Shown here: positions 22,599 through 28,133 of the stretch, in pieces
Position numbering within the stretch: position 1 is the stretch's first letter
Layout of the letters: the number at the start of each line of letters is the position of its first letter
Source: a virus
Virus record (IMG/VR): IMGVR_UViG_3300047510_002095
Span: 1-31,154 of that record
Reading direction: 5' to 3' (one strand)
DNA length: 31,154 nucleotides
The notes under the pieces: model-generated
Databases searched by the model: none
The model's input: the letters and a program-made list of their open reading frames with translations, nothing else
Told to the model about the DNA's origin: nothing
Program-made: the position numbers and the translations under genes

Positions 22599-23777
22599 AT
22601 GCAGTTTAAGGTTTCTTCAACCGAAGATCAAACACAAATCAAAGGAATGACAGTATTTAATACAGAAAAAGTTGATACTAAAAAACAACCAATGTTTTTT
22701 GGAAAACCTCTTGGAATTCAAAGATATGATTCGTACAAATACCCAGTTTTTGATAAACTCACAACTCAACAATTAGGTTATTTTTGGAGACCTGAAGAAG
22801 TGTCTCTTCAAAAAGATCGTGGAGATTATCAAACTCTTCGTCCCGAACAAAAGCACATTTATACTTCTAATTTAAAATACCAAATTATGCTAGATTCCAT
22901 TCAGGGTCGCGGCCCTGGAATGGCATTTATTCCTTATTGCTCTCTTCCAGAACTGGAAGCGTGTATGGAAGTATGGGGATTTATGGAGATGATTCATTCC
23001 CGTTCTTATACCTATATCATTAAAAACATTTACTCAGATCCTTCTGAGGTGTTTGATACTATCATTCACGATGAGCGTATTCTGGAACGTGCTAAGAGCG
23101 TTACAGAGTCTTATGATGACTTCATTAATTCAGCACAAAATTATGGTACTTCTAATGATTGGATGTACAGACTTGAAGGAGTCACAAACGCAAAGGAAAA
23201 TCTCAACGATGTCAAACGAAAACTCTACAGAGCAATCGCAAACGTTAATATTCTTGAAGGTATTCGCTTCTACGTTAGTTTTGCTTGCAGTTTCGCCTTT
23301 GGTGAACTTAAGCTTATGGAAGGATCAGCTAAAATCATTAGTCTCATCGCAAGAGACGAAAATCAACACTTAGCACTTACTCAGAACATTCTGAATAAGT
23401 GGAGGGATGGTGATGATCCTGAAATGCAAAAAATTATGAAGGAAGAAGAAGAGTGGACATATAAAATGTTTGATCGTGCTGTAAATGAAGAAAAGCGTTG
23501 GGCAGATTACCTGTTCAAAGATGGTAGTATGATTGGACTTAATGATAAACTTCTTCAGCAGTATGTTGAATGGATTGCAAATCGCAGACTAAAAGCAATT
23601 GGTCTTAAACCTCAGTATGATATTTCGGCAAACAATAATCCACTTCCCTGGACTCAGCACTGGATTTCTTCTAAAGGACTTCAGGTAGCCCCACAAGAAA
23701 CGGAAGTTGAGAGTTATGTAGTTGGAGGCATTAAACAAGATGTTACCAAAAATACTTTCGCAGGATTCCAATTATGA
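22599..23777 (+). CDS. nrdB: Ribonucleoside-diphosphate reductase, beta subunit (class Ia)
   Basis: This is a 392-aa radical-generating subunit. W-R-P-E-E-V-S-L-Q-K-D-R, the E-x-x-H pattern in MEMIHSRSYTYI (with the Tyr of the radical site) and the late E-N-Q-H-L-A-L-T metal ligands are all present. It pairs with NrdA to supply dNTPs during host-genome shut-off. ATG 22599 is preceded by GAGAGGCGAG. No intron is seen, unlike T4 nrdB. The end overlaps a small acidic ORF by 38 bases. Confidence 0.96.
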   Translation: MQFKVSSTEDQTQIKGMTVFNTEKVDTKKQPMFFGKPLGIQRYDSYKYPVFDKLTTQQLGYFWRPEEVSLQKDRGDYQTLRPEQKHIYTSNLKYQIMLDSIQGRGPGMAFIPYCSLPELEACMEVWGFMEMIHSRSYTYIIKNIYSDPSEVFDTIIHDERILERAKSVTESYDDFINSAQNYGTSNDWMYRLEGVTNAKENLNDVKRKLYRAIANVNILEGIRFYVSFACSFAFGELKLMEGSAKIISLIARDENQHLALTQNILNKWRDGDDPEMQKIMKEEEEWTYKMFDRAVNEEKRWADYLFKDGSMIGLNDKLLQQYVEWIANRRLKAIGLKPQYDISANNNPLPWTQHWISSKGLQVAPQETEVESYVVGGIKQDVTKNTFAGFQL

Positions 23778-23889
23778 TGAATGGTGCGAACAAGCAATTC
23801 TAAATGCATACAAAGATGCTGCAGAATGTGATGAATTTATGTTTGGTGATTATGACTACTGTAAGGAATGGTTGGGAACAAAAGAATAA
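23740..23889 (+). CDS. Small acidic protein, 49 aa
   Basis: ATG 23740 lies inside the 3' end of nrdB in another frame; the ORF ends with TAA 23887-23889. It reads MLPKILSQDSNYDEWCEQAI and continues into a strongly acidic, aromatic tail (CDEFMFGDYDYCKEWLGTKE). Two thirds of it is outside nrdB, and the composition is protein-like rather than random. A later ATG at 23842 would leave only 15 residues. Function unknown; existence not certain. Confidence 0.5.
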   Translation: MLPKILSQDSNYDEWCEQAILNAYKDAAECDEFMFGDYDYCKEWLGTKE

Positions 23890-23921
23890 CTTATAAATAC
23901 CCTCAAAGGGTAATGGGTTAT
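23886..23921 (+). repeat. Nested hairpin around the late promoter of the second GIY-YIG gene
   Basis: ATAAC (23886-23890) can pair with GTTAT (23917-23921), and ACCCT (23899-23903) with AGGGT (23907-23911). The late box TATAAATA (23892-23899) sits within the left half, and the right half ends four bases before ATG 23926. Confidence 0.55.
23892..23899 (+). promoter_or_regulatory. Late promoter TATAAATA
   Basis: Perfect late box 26 bases before ATG 23926, embedded in an inverted repeat. Confidence 0.8.
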
Positions 23922-23925
23922 ATGA

Positions 23926-24363
23926 ATGAGTTGCAGTTATACTAATCCGTGGTATTATAATGATAAACCTTTTGAGTCTGGTGATATTCAAGATTATTTT
24001 GGTTTTGTTTATCTTATCAAGAATAATCTTAATGGTAGGAGATATGTTGGTAGGAAGTATTTTTGGCAGTTTAGAACTCCTAAAGGGAAAAAAAGAAAAG
24101 TAAAATCTGAATCTGATTGGAAAAACTATTATGGGTCTTGTCCGGAACTTAAAGAAGACATTGACAAAATTGGCAGAGAAAATTTTAGTCGAACTATCAT
24201 ATCATTACATAAAACAAAGGGCAAAACAAACTATGAGGAGACAAGACAACTCTTCCTCAATAATGTCCTCACAGAATCTCTTGACAACGGAGTCCCAGCC
24301 TTCTATAATTCAAACGTCCTCTCCAGATACTTCAGAAAAGATTACTATGGAAACTCAGATTGA
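23926..24363 (+). CDS. GIY-YIG nuclease-domain protein, 145 aa
   Basis: MSCSYTNPWYYN is followed by a GIY-YIG core: FVYLI (27-31), R-Y-V-G-R-K (39-44), then W-K-N-Y-Y-G-S-C and a conserved E-N-F-x-R strand near 85-89. The end, Y-N-S-N-V-L-S-R-Y-F, provides the usual Asn-containing motif. This type is, as I recall, common to T4-like cyanophages as a putative endonuclease, and lacks extra DNA-binding repeats, so it may be a fixed phage nuclease rather than a mobile one. In T4 the GIY-YIG enzyme EndoII (DenA) also lies next to nrdB. Perfect late promoter upstream. The 3' end overlaps the next gene by 17 bases. Confidence 0.75.
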   Translation: MSCSYTNPWYYNDKPFESGDIQDYFGFVYLIKNNLNGRRYVGRKYFWQFRTPKGKKRKVKSESDWKNYYGSCPELKEDIDKIGRENFSRTIISLHKTKGKTNYEETRQLFLNNVLTESLDNGVPAFYNSNVLSRYFRKDYYGNSD

Positions 24364-24565
24364 AAGTGAACCCGTAGCACAAGTTAGAGATTGGGCAATT
24401 GAAAAAATTCAATTACTTCACGATGCAGATCGTCACAAAAATGCCAAAGCCCTTGCTGCAGAGTTTGATGAGTGGATTAATATTCCTGATGGAACCGAAG
24501 AACTTGATTATCTTTGTTTAGAAGAACAAGGATGGACTGATGAGGAAGAACTGGATATTCGGTAA
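24347..24565 (+). CDS. Small acidic protein, 72 aa
   Basis: I chose ATG 24347 (METQIESEPVAQVRDWAIEK), within the end of the GIY-YIG gene; the longer frame from 24131 is a shadow of that gene. Strongly acidic and helical (ALAAEFDEWINIPDGTEELD, W-T-D-E-E-E). Possibly a DNA mimic or adaptor by charge, but that is only a composition-based guess. A consensus early promoter begins right after its stop. Confidence 0.7.
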   Translation: METQIESEPVAQVRDWAIEKIQLLHDADRHKNAKALAAEFDEWINIPDGTEELDYLCLEEQGWTDEEELDIR

Positions 24566-24574
24566 CCCGATTCC

Positions 24575-24603
24575 TTGACAAATTCTAAATAATAACTTAT
24601 AAT
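24575..24603 (+). promoter_or_regulatory. Full-consensus early promoter
   Basis: TTGACA (24575-24580), 17-base spacer, TATAAT (24598-24603). Start expected near 24610, at the left edge of a terminator-like hairpin. It heads the leader of the lysozyme gene. Confidence 0.88.
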
Positions 24604-24611
24604 GTAAAAAT

Positions 24612-24634
24612 CCCTGTTATGAGCAGGGTTTTTT
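24612..24634 (+). terminator. Terminator immediately after the early promoter
   Basis: CCCTG (24612-24616), loop TTATGAG, CAGGG (24624-24628), then six T. It should stop read-through from upstream; transcripts starting at about 24610 contain the hairpin as their first bases. Confidence 0.8.
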
Positions 24635-24663
24635 GTTATGAGATTTTGATCGTGACACCTAGA

Positions 24664-24713
24664 GCCGTGGAAAGTGCCCTTTGAGAAGAGGGTGGACCCC
24701 CTTTCTATACGGA
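24664..24713 (+). ncRNA. Candidate structured leader RNA upstream of the lysozyme gene
   Basis: The untranslated leader between the promoter start (about 24610) and ATG 24735 can fold into a long hairpin: CCGT (24665-24668) with ACGG (24709-24712), GGAAAG (24669-24674) with CTTTCT (24701-24706), and CCCTTT (24677-24682) with AGAGGG (24687-24692) closing a GAGA (GNRA) loop. TGGACCCC (24693-24700) stays single-stranded on the 3' side. GGATGCCG follows at 24711 and also occurs at 4743 in the Hsp20 leader. No known riboswitch class is recognised. Confidence 0.45.
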
Positions 24714-24734
24714 TGCCGAATTCAATTTAACTAA

Positions 24735-25376
24735 ATGCTTAGAAACCTAACAAATGTAACCGTAGCTCTTTTAGGTGCGGTTGCAACATCAGCGGCAACA
24801 CTGCCAGCACCGAGTATGGCAACATCTTCAGTACAAGCACCATTTGCAATTGTTCCTGAAGGTCCTACTCAAGAGACAGAGACCAAAGAGGTTGTTCCCG
24901 AGAAACCTAAAGTAAAACGATTAGTTTGTAAAGGATGTAATACTAATGAGTCCCGTACTCTGGAATTCTTACAGAAACGAGGAATCACTGACAAAAACGC
25001 CCTAGCAACCATTATGGGCAATATCCGACAAGAATCTACCTTCACTCCTAATATCTGTGAAGGTGGTGCTAGAACTTCCTATTCTAACTGTGGTGGGGGG
25101 TATGGTCTTATCCAATGGACTAATGCTCCTCGTTTTTATGGACTAGGAAGACATGCTGCTCGTATTGGTGCTAATCCTTCCTCACTGGATGCACAACTTG
25201 ACTATATGCTGCACGAAGGTGATTGGAAGATGATTGAAACCCAGATGAAAACACCTGGTAAGTCTATTACTGATTATATGCGACTTGCTAGAAAGTGGAT
25301 TCGTTGGGGTCATCACGGAGCAAGAACTGACTTTGCTTATGGTTATGCAAATAAAATGGTTCTTACTGAAGTTTGA
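24735..25376 (+). CDS. Phage lysozyme (tail-lysozyme-like) with N-terminal signal
   Basis: This is a 213-aa protein. Residues 1-30 form an Ala-rich hydrophobic signal (VALLGAVATSAATLPAPSMA) followed by a Pro/Glu linker (38-62). The domain from about 74 resembles Phage_lysozyme2: IMGNIRQESTFTPN, where E100 is the probable catalytic acid, G-G-Y-G-L-I-Q-W-T, a GRHAARIGANPSSLDAQLDY helix, and W-R/K-rich tail. Cys65, Cys68, Cys108 and Cys119 could form disulphides after export. The family cuts peptidoglycan. Its early promoter, rather than a late one, is unexpected for a lysis or tail enzyme. Confidence 0.8.
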   Translation: MLRNLTNVTVALLGAVATSAATLPAPSMATSSVQAPFAIVPEGPTQETETKEVVPEKPKVKRLVCKGCNTNESRTLEFLQKRGITDKNALATIMGNIRQESTFTPNICEGGARTSYSNCGGGYGLIQWTNAPRFYGLGRHAARIGANPSSLDAQLDYMLHEGDWKMIETQMKTPGKSITDYMRLARKWIRWGHHGARTDFAYGYANKMVLTEV

Positions 25377-25391
25377 GAATACATACAATTA

Positions 25392-25399
25392 AATAAATA
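25392..25399 (+). promoter_or_regulatory. Late promoter variant AATAAATA
   Basis: One-base variant of the late box. Transcripts would begin near 25405, inside the left arm of the terminator hairpin that follows. Confidence 0.55.
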
Positions 25400-25401
25400 T
25401 T

Positions 25402-25426
25402 GGGGAGTTCTATACTCCCCTTTTTT
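25402..25426 (+). terminator. Terminator directly abutting a start codon
   Basis: GGGGAGT (25402-25408), loop TCTAT, ACTCCCC (25414-25420), six T, then ATG at 25427 with no spacer. It ends the lysozyme transcript. Confidence 0.85.
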
Positions 25427-25720
25427 ATGTCCATAGATAATCTTCCAGAAGAACCAGAAGATATTGTTGATATTGCCGCAAAGGCAGGATATTTAAAAGT
25501 AAAGACTGATATTGGCGATATTAAATTAAACTCTCATAATTCTGTAGAGATACAACCAAAAGGAACTCCATTTGGGGCAAAGGTGAAAGTAGAGAATGAT
25601 GGGTCTGTAACTCCAACTTTGACTTTTGATACAAAGAAACTACGAGAACCGAAAAAGAATATAGATACTAATAAGATGTTGGATGATGCTATCGATGACT
25701 TCTGGGAAGGACAAGTATGA
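25427..25720 (+). CDS. Small acidic protein, 97 aa
   Basis: It starts at ATG 25427 immediately after the T-tract of a terminator (MSIDNLPEEPEDIVDIAAKA). A weakly beta-patterned middle (YLKVKTDIGDIKLNSHNSVE) precedes a charged tail. There is no Shine-Dalgarno, since the upstream bases are the terminator. No known family is recognised. The end overlaps the next gene. Confidence 0.65.
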   Translation: MSIDNLPEEPEDIVDIAAKAGYLKVKTDIGDIKLNSHNSVEIQPKGTPFGAKVKVENDGSVTPTLTFDTKKLREPKKNIDTNKMLDDAIDDFWEGQV

Positions 25721-25976
25721 GTTTCAATATGGAAGAAAACGATATGATATTTTTCACTATGTAAAGTTGGGCCTTTTACTTAAAGGTTCTATAGATTTGA
25801 TTTCTATGGTTCCTGGAGTTAAAAAGAAACAAGTTTTTAATTTAGTAGACATCATTCAACTAAAACTTGGAATAGACGTATTAAATGATTATATTATTCA
25901 AGATGATGAACTCATAAGATATCGAATAGAAAGAGTTTTAGACAAATCAATTAAGGATTATGAAAGGAATTCCTGA
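25695..25976 (+). CDS. Conserved small protein, 93 aa
   Basis: I chose ATG 25695 (MTSGKDKYEFQYGRKRYDIF); ATG 25683 would add four residues. Overlaps the preceding gene. Basic N-terminal half, then helices (VFNLVDIIQLKLGIDVLNDY) and a charged end (DDELIRYRIERVLDKSIKDY). Possibly a small DNA- or protein-binding adaptor, but there is no motif to confirm this. It overlaps the next gene by 17 bases. Confidence 0.65.
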   Translation: MTSGKDKYEFQYGRKRYDIFHYVKLGLLLKGSIDLISMVPGVKKKQVFNLVDIIQLKLGIDVLNDYIIQDDELIRYRIERVLDKSIKDYERNS

Positions 25977-26439
25977 GTTCTCATTTAAAGTAAGACTAAC
26001 TCCAAAGCGTTCTTTGATTGCTATTTTGATAGCATCCTCACTTGCGTTTTTGACTACTAAGTGTGGAATAACAAAACAAGATGTTTTAAAGTATTATAAT
26101 GAGTTGAGAAAACTTATCAAATGGGATTTGCCCGATAGTATCATTGACGATATTGATAATGAATTAAACGAACAAATTAATAATGATTCAGAACTACTCA
26201 AACAAAAGATACAAACAGAAGTTGATAGTGCAATAAGAAATTATGAACTTCAAGAAGAAAAAAACAGAGTTATCAATATGAAAAACAAGAACATTCTAGA
26301 AGAAATCAATAAAGACAAATATGATAAACTCCAGAAGTTGATTGTAGAGAATGCAATTTATTATGAGTTTCCTGACGGTACTATGGGTATTCGTGGTGCT
26401 TGGGTTGCTCCAGACCCTCGTGAAACGCCCTTAGAGTAA
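25960..26439 (+). CDS. Membrane-anchored coiled-coil protein, 159 aa
   Basis: It starts at ATG 25960. A basic N-terminus (KVRLTPKR) is followed by one hydrophobic span at about 18-33 (SLIAILIASSLAFLTT), then a long charged helical region (about 60-120: DDIDNELNEQINNDSELLKQ...). The C-terminus (YYEFPDGTMGIRGAWVAPDP) looks like a separate small motif. Single N-terminal anchor plus a long coiled coil is the topology of an inner-membrane spanin (Rz-like), and the lysozyme is two genes upstream, but I see no partner o-spanin. Confidence 0.65.
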   Translation: MKGIPEFSFKVRLTPKRSLIAILIASSLAFLTTKCGITKQDVLKYYNELRKLIKWDLPDSIIDDIDNELNEQINNDSELLKQKIQTEVDSAIRNYELQEEKNRVINMKNKNILEEINKDKYDKLQKLIVENAIYYEFPDGTMGIRGAWVAPDPRETPLE

Positions 26440-26482
26440 GTTTGCATATATAAACATATCCTATTTTATTTTGGAGATTATT

Positions 26483-26671
26483 ATGTCTGTATCACAAGAA
26501 CTACTGAGTGCTGTTGAAGCGTGGAAAGTAGAAGACGAAAAATTTATTGCTGGTAACAATGCTGCAGGTACTCGGGCCCGTAAGGCACTTCAAGAGGTCG
26601 CCAAACTAGTCAAGGCACGTAGAACCGAGATTACCGAAGAAAAGGCAGCACGTAAGGAAGCAAAGGGTTGA
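26483..26671 (+). CDS. Histone H1-like (Hc1-type) protein, 62 aa
   Basis: ATG 26483 follows TGGAG (26472-26476). The sequence MSVSQELLSAVEAWKVEDEK leads into F-I-A-G-N-N-A-A-G-T-R-A-R-K-A-L-Q-E-V, the hallmark G-N-x-A-A-G-T-R-A-R-K motif of Hc1, the H1-like nucleoid protein of chlamydiae, which also occurs as short forms elsewhere. The C-terminus is a Lys/Arg/Glu helix. Probably a small abundant DNA-binding protein that affects host nucleoid or phage DNA compaction. The stop overlaps a good early promoter for the tRNA region. Confidence 0.75.
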   Translation: MSVSQELLSAVEAWKVEDEKFIAGNNAAGTRARKALQEVAKLVKARRTEITEEKAARKEAKG

Positions 26672-26695
26672 CTTTAGTGCTCTGATGCCTTATAG
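26667..26695 (+). promoter_or_regulatory. Early promoter for the first tRNA
   Basis: TTGACT (26667-26672), 17-base spacer, TATAGT (26690-26695), overlapping the Hc1-like stop codon. It leads into the leader of tRNA-Arg. Confidence 0.78.
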
Positions 26696-26710
26696 TAGTT
26701 TCACGGGTGG

Positions 26711-26776
26711 AGGAGGTCCAAACTTCTCATAAATCCCACACCTCCTATGCCTCTCAACGATGCACAAACAGGGAGG
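26711..26776 (+). repeat. Competing hairpin arms in the tRNA-Arg leader
   Basis: AGGAGGT (26711-26717) pairs perfectly with ACCTCCT (26740-26746). The same CCTCC can pair with GGAGG at 26772-26776. The two pairings exclude one another. The interval 26696-26784 holds no clear gene; a 16-codon ORF starts at 26747. Confidence 0.5.
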
Positions 26777-26784
26777 TTCCTTAT

Positions 26785-26857
26785 GGGCGTATGGTGAAGT
26801 GGATTATCACACGGCTCTTCTAAAGCCTTATCCCTGGTTCAAATCCAGGTACGCCTG
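26785..26857 (+). tRNA. tRNA-Arg (TCT)
   Basis: Acceptor GGGCGTA pairs with TACGCCT (26850-26856). Anticodon loop CTTCTAA gives TCT (reads AGA). T-arm CCTGG-TTCAAAT-CCAGG is perfect. No encoded CCA. The base pair 27-43 is a mismatch. Confidence 0.92.
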
Positions 26858-26862
26858 TTAAA

Positions 26863-26903
26863 TAGTTCAATTGTATAAATAATAATATATTTCCTTTGGA
26901 CTA
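26863..26903 (+). repeat. Inverted repeat enclosing the late promoter of HNH-1
   Basis: TAGTTCAA (26863-26870) pairs with TTGGACTA (26896-26903, one G-U). The loop contains the TATAAATA box and the right arm abuts ATG 26904. Confidence 0.65.
26874..26881 (+). promoter_or_regulatory. Late promoter TATAAATA
   Basis: Perfect late box, 22 bases before ATG 26904, placed in the loop of an 8-bp hairpin. Confidence 0.8.
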
Positions 26904-27455
26904 ATGGATAAACAAAAATTAATAGAATATATTGAAGATGGAATGTCAACCTCACAAATATCTAAACTTGAAAGTAAAGGAAAAACCACTGTTAGGTATT
27001 GGTTAGACAAATATCAATTAAAAACAAAACATAAAACATTTAAAGATGGATATATTTTAAATCCAATTTTAAAAGTAGATGGTAAACCAATTCAAAATTG
27101 CTCTAAATGTAAAGTTCTTTTGACAGAAAAAACTGGATATTGGCGTGAAAGTAAAAAAATATGGCAAGCAAATTGTAAAAAATGCCACAACAAATATTCT
27201 GTAGAAAGGTGGCAAAATAATAAAAAAAGAGCAGTTGATTATAAAGGTGGAAAATGTGAGAGGTGCGGATATGATAAGTGTATCGATGCTTTAGAGTTTC
27301 ATCATATAGACCCATCACAAAAAGATAAAAACTTTGGTAACATTAAAATACGAAAATGGGAAGACCAAAAAAAGGAACTTGACAAATGTATATGTGTTTG
27401 TTCTAATTGTCACAGAGAGATACACTCTAAATTAAGACTTGACACCATCGAATAA
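26904..27455 (+). CDS. HNH endonuclease 1 with N-terminal helix-turn-helix
   Basis: This is a 183-aa protein. Residues 1-35 (MDKQKLIEYIEDGMSTSQIS, then TTVRYWL) form a helix-turn-helix. A zinc ribbon follows: C-S-K-C about 68-71, C-K-K-C about 91-94. The HNH core has C-E-R-C, then L-E-F-H-H-I-D-P-S-Q, and C-S-N-C-H-R-E-I-H near the end, i.e. the beta-beta-alpha-metal fold. A free-standing homing endonuclease is likely, since it sits between tRNA-Arg and tRNA-Ala. It has a late promoter within a hairpin. No clear Shine-Dalgarno apart from the hairpin arm. Confidence 0.88.
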   Translation: MDKQKLIEYIEDGMSTSQISKLESKGKTTVRYWLDKYQLKTKHKTFKDGYILNPILKVDGKPIQNCSKCKVLLTEKTGYWRESKKIWQANCKKCHNKYSVERWQNNKKRAVDYKGGKCERCGYDKCIDALEFHHIDPSQKDKNFGNIKIRKWEDQKKELDKCICVCSNCHREIHSKLRLDTIE

Positions 27456-27467
27456 CTGGTGTAATAT
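27439..27467 (+). promoter_or_regulatory. Early promoter before the tRNA-Ala cluster
   Basis: TTGACA (27439-27444), 17-base spacer, TAATAT (27462-27467), inside the end of HNH-1. A long imperfect hairpin (about 27481-27528: GTAAGT with ACTTAC, TATATCC region with GGTATA) lies between it and tRNA-Ala. Confidence 0.6.
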
Positions 27468-27532
27468 ATAAAAGTGATAGAGGGTAAGTCACTGTTATAT
27501 CCTTATGAGGTATATCACACTTACTCCATCTT

Positions 27533-27605
27533 GGGGAATTAGCTCAGTTGGTAGAGCGCGGCCTTTGCAAGGCGGGTGTCAGGAGTTCGAGTCTCCTATT
27601 CTCCA
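27533..27605 (+). tRNA. tRNA-Ala (TGC)
   Basis: Acceptor GGGGAAT pairs with ATTCTCC (27598-27604), A discriminator. Anticodon loop TTTGCAA gives TGC. T-arm AGGAG-TTCGAGT-CTCCT. Confidence 0.95.
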
Positions 27606-27608
27606 TCC

Positions 27609-27690
27609 GCCCAAATGGCGGAATTGGTAGACGCGCAGGGTTTAGGTTCCTGTAGATTTATCTGTGGAGGTTCAAGTCCTCTTTTGGGCA
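27609..27690 (+). tRNA. tRNA-Leu (TAG)
   Basis: Acceptor GCCCAAA pairs with TTTGGGC (27683-27689), A discriminator. Anticodon loop TTTAGGT gives TAG (reads CUA). A long variable arm marks class II. T-arm GAGG-TTCAAGT-CCTC. Three bases separate it from tRNA-Ala. Confidence 0.94.
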
Positions 27691-27691
27691 C

Positions 27692-27720
27692 TTGACAATC
27701 TGGGTTTTATACCTTATGAT
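27692..27720 (+). promoter_or_regulatory. Early promoter between tRNA-Leu and tRNA-Gly
   Basis: TTGACA (27692-27697), 17-base spacer, TATGAT (27715-27720). GACAATC (27694-27700) and GATTGTC (27718-27724) form an inverted repeat spanning the promoter. Confidence 0.72.
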
Positions 27721-27729
27721 TGTCTTATT

Positions 27730-27800
27730 GCGAGTGTGGTGTAGCGGTAACATGCGAGCCTTCCAAGCTCTTGTCACGGGTTCGATCCCCGTCACTCGCT
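27730..27800 (+). tRNA. tRNA-Gly (TCC)
   Basis: Acceptor GCGAGTG pairs with CACTCGC (27793-27799). Anticodon loop CTTCCAA gives TCC (reads GGA). T-arm CGGG-TTCGATC-CCCG. Confidence 0.94.
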
Positions 27801-27802
27801 CT

Positions 27803-27819
27803 GAACCTTCAGGTTCTTT
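27803..27819 (+). terminator. Weak terminator after tRNA-Gly
   Basis: GAACC (27803-27807) pairs with GGTTC (27812-27816) around TTCA, followed by only three T; it may instead be a processing or attenuation hairpin. Confidence 0.5.
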
Positions 27820-27847
27820 AAACACACAAACACACGGGAGTAAATAA

Positions 27848-28051
27848 ATGACACCTTACGAACTTCGTTTTGAAATCTTCAAGCAAGCATATAATATGCT
27901 AAATGATCAGTTCAGTACTGAAATGGATACTGCTCGTTATTGGAATCTAAATTCTTCAAATACTGTGAAGATGGATTATCCAGAGTTTCCAACTCTACAG
28001 GATGTTCTTAAGCAAGCAGAAACGATTAATGATTTTGTAAGTTCTAAGTAG
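27848..28051 (+). CDS. Conserved cyanophage protein, 67 aa
   Basis: It starts at ATG 27848 after a GGGAG ribosome site. MTPYELRFEIFKQAYNMLND opens a helical N-terminus; an Asn-rich centre and Y-P-E-F-P-T-L-Q-D-V follow. Small proteins with this start are, as I recall, frequent between tRNAs in T4-like cyanophages. No function is recognised and no membrane segment is seen. The stop is followed eight bases later by tRNA-Asn. Confidence 0.75.
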   Translation: MTPYELRFEIFKQAYNMLNDQFSTEMDTARYWNLNSSNTVKMDYPEFPTLQDVLKQAETINDFVSSK

Positions 28052-28059
28052 TAGAACAT

Positions 28060-28131
28060 TCCACAATAGCTCAGCGGTAGAGCCATCGACTGTTAATCGA
28101 TTGGTCCCTGGTTCGAATCCAGGTTGTGGAG
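28060..28131 (+). tRNA. tRNA-Asn (GTT)
   Basis: Acceptor TCCACAA pairs with TTGTGGA (28124-28130), G discriminator. Anticodon loop CTGTTAA gives GTT. T-arm CCTGG-TTCGAAT-CCAGG. Confidence 0.94.
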
Positions 28132-28133
28132 TA

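Noticed and set aside
24640-24735. Glutamine riboswitch (glnA/Downstream-peptide RNA) known from cyanophages
   Set aside because: The conserved core of that class, as I remember it, is not visible; the fold here is a simple long hairpin.
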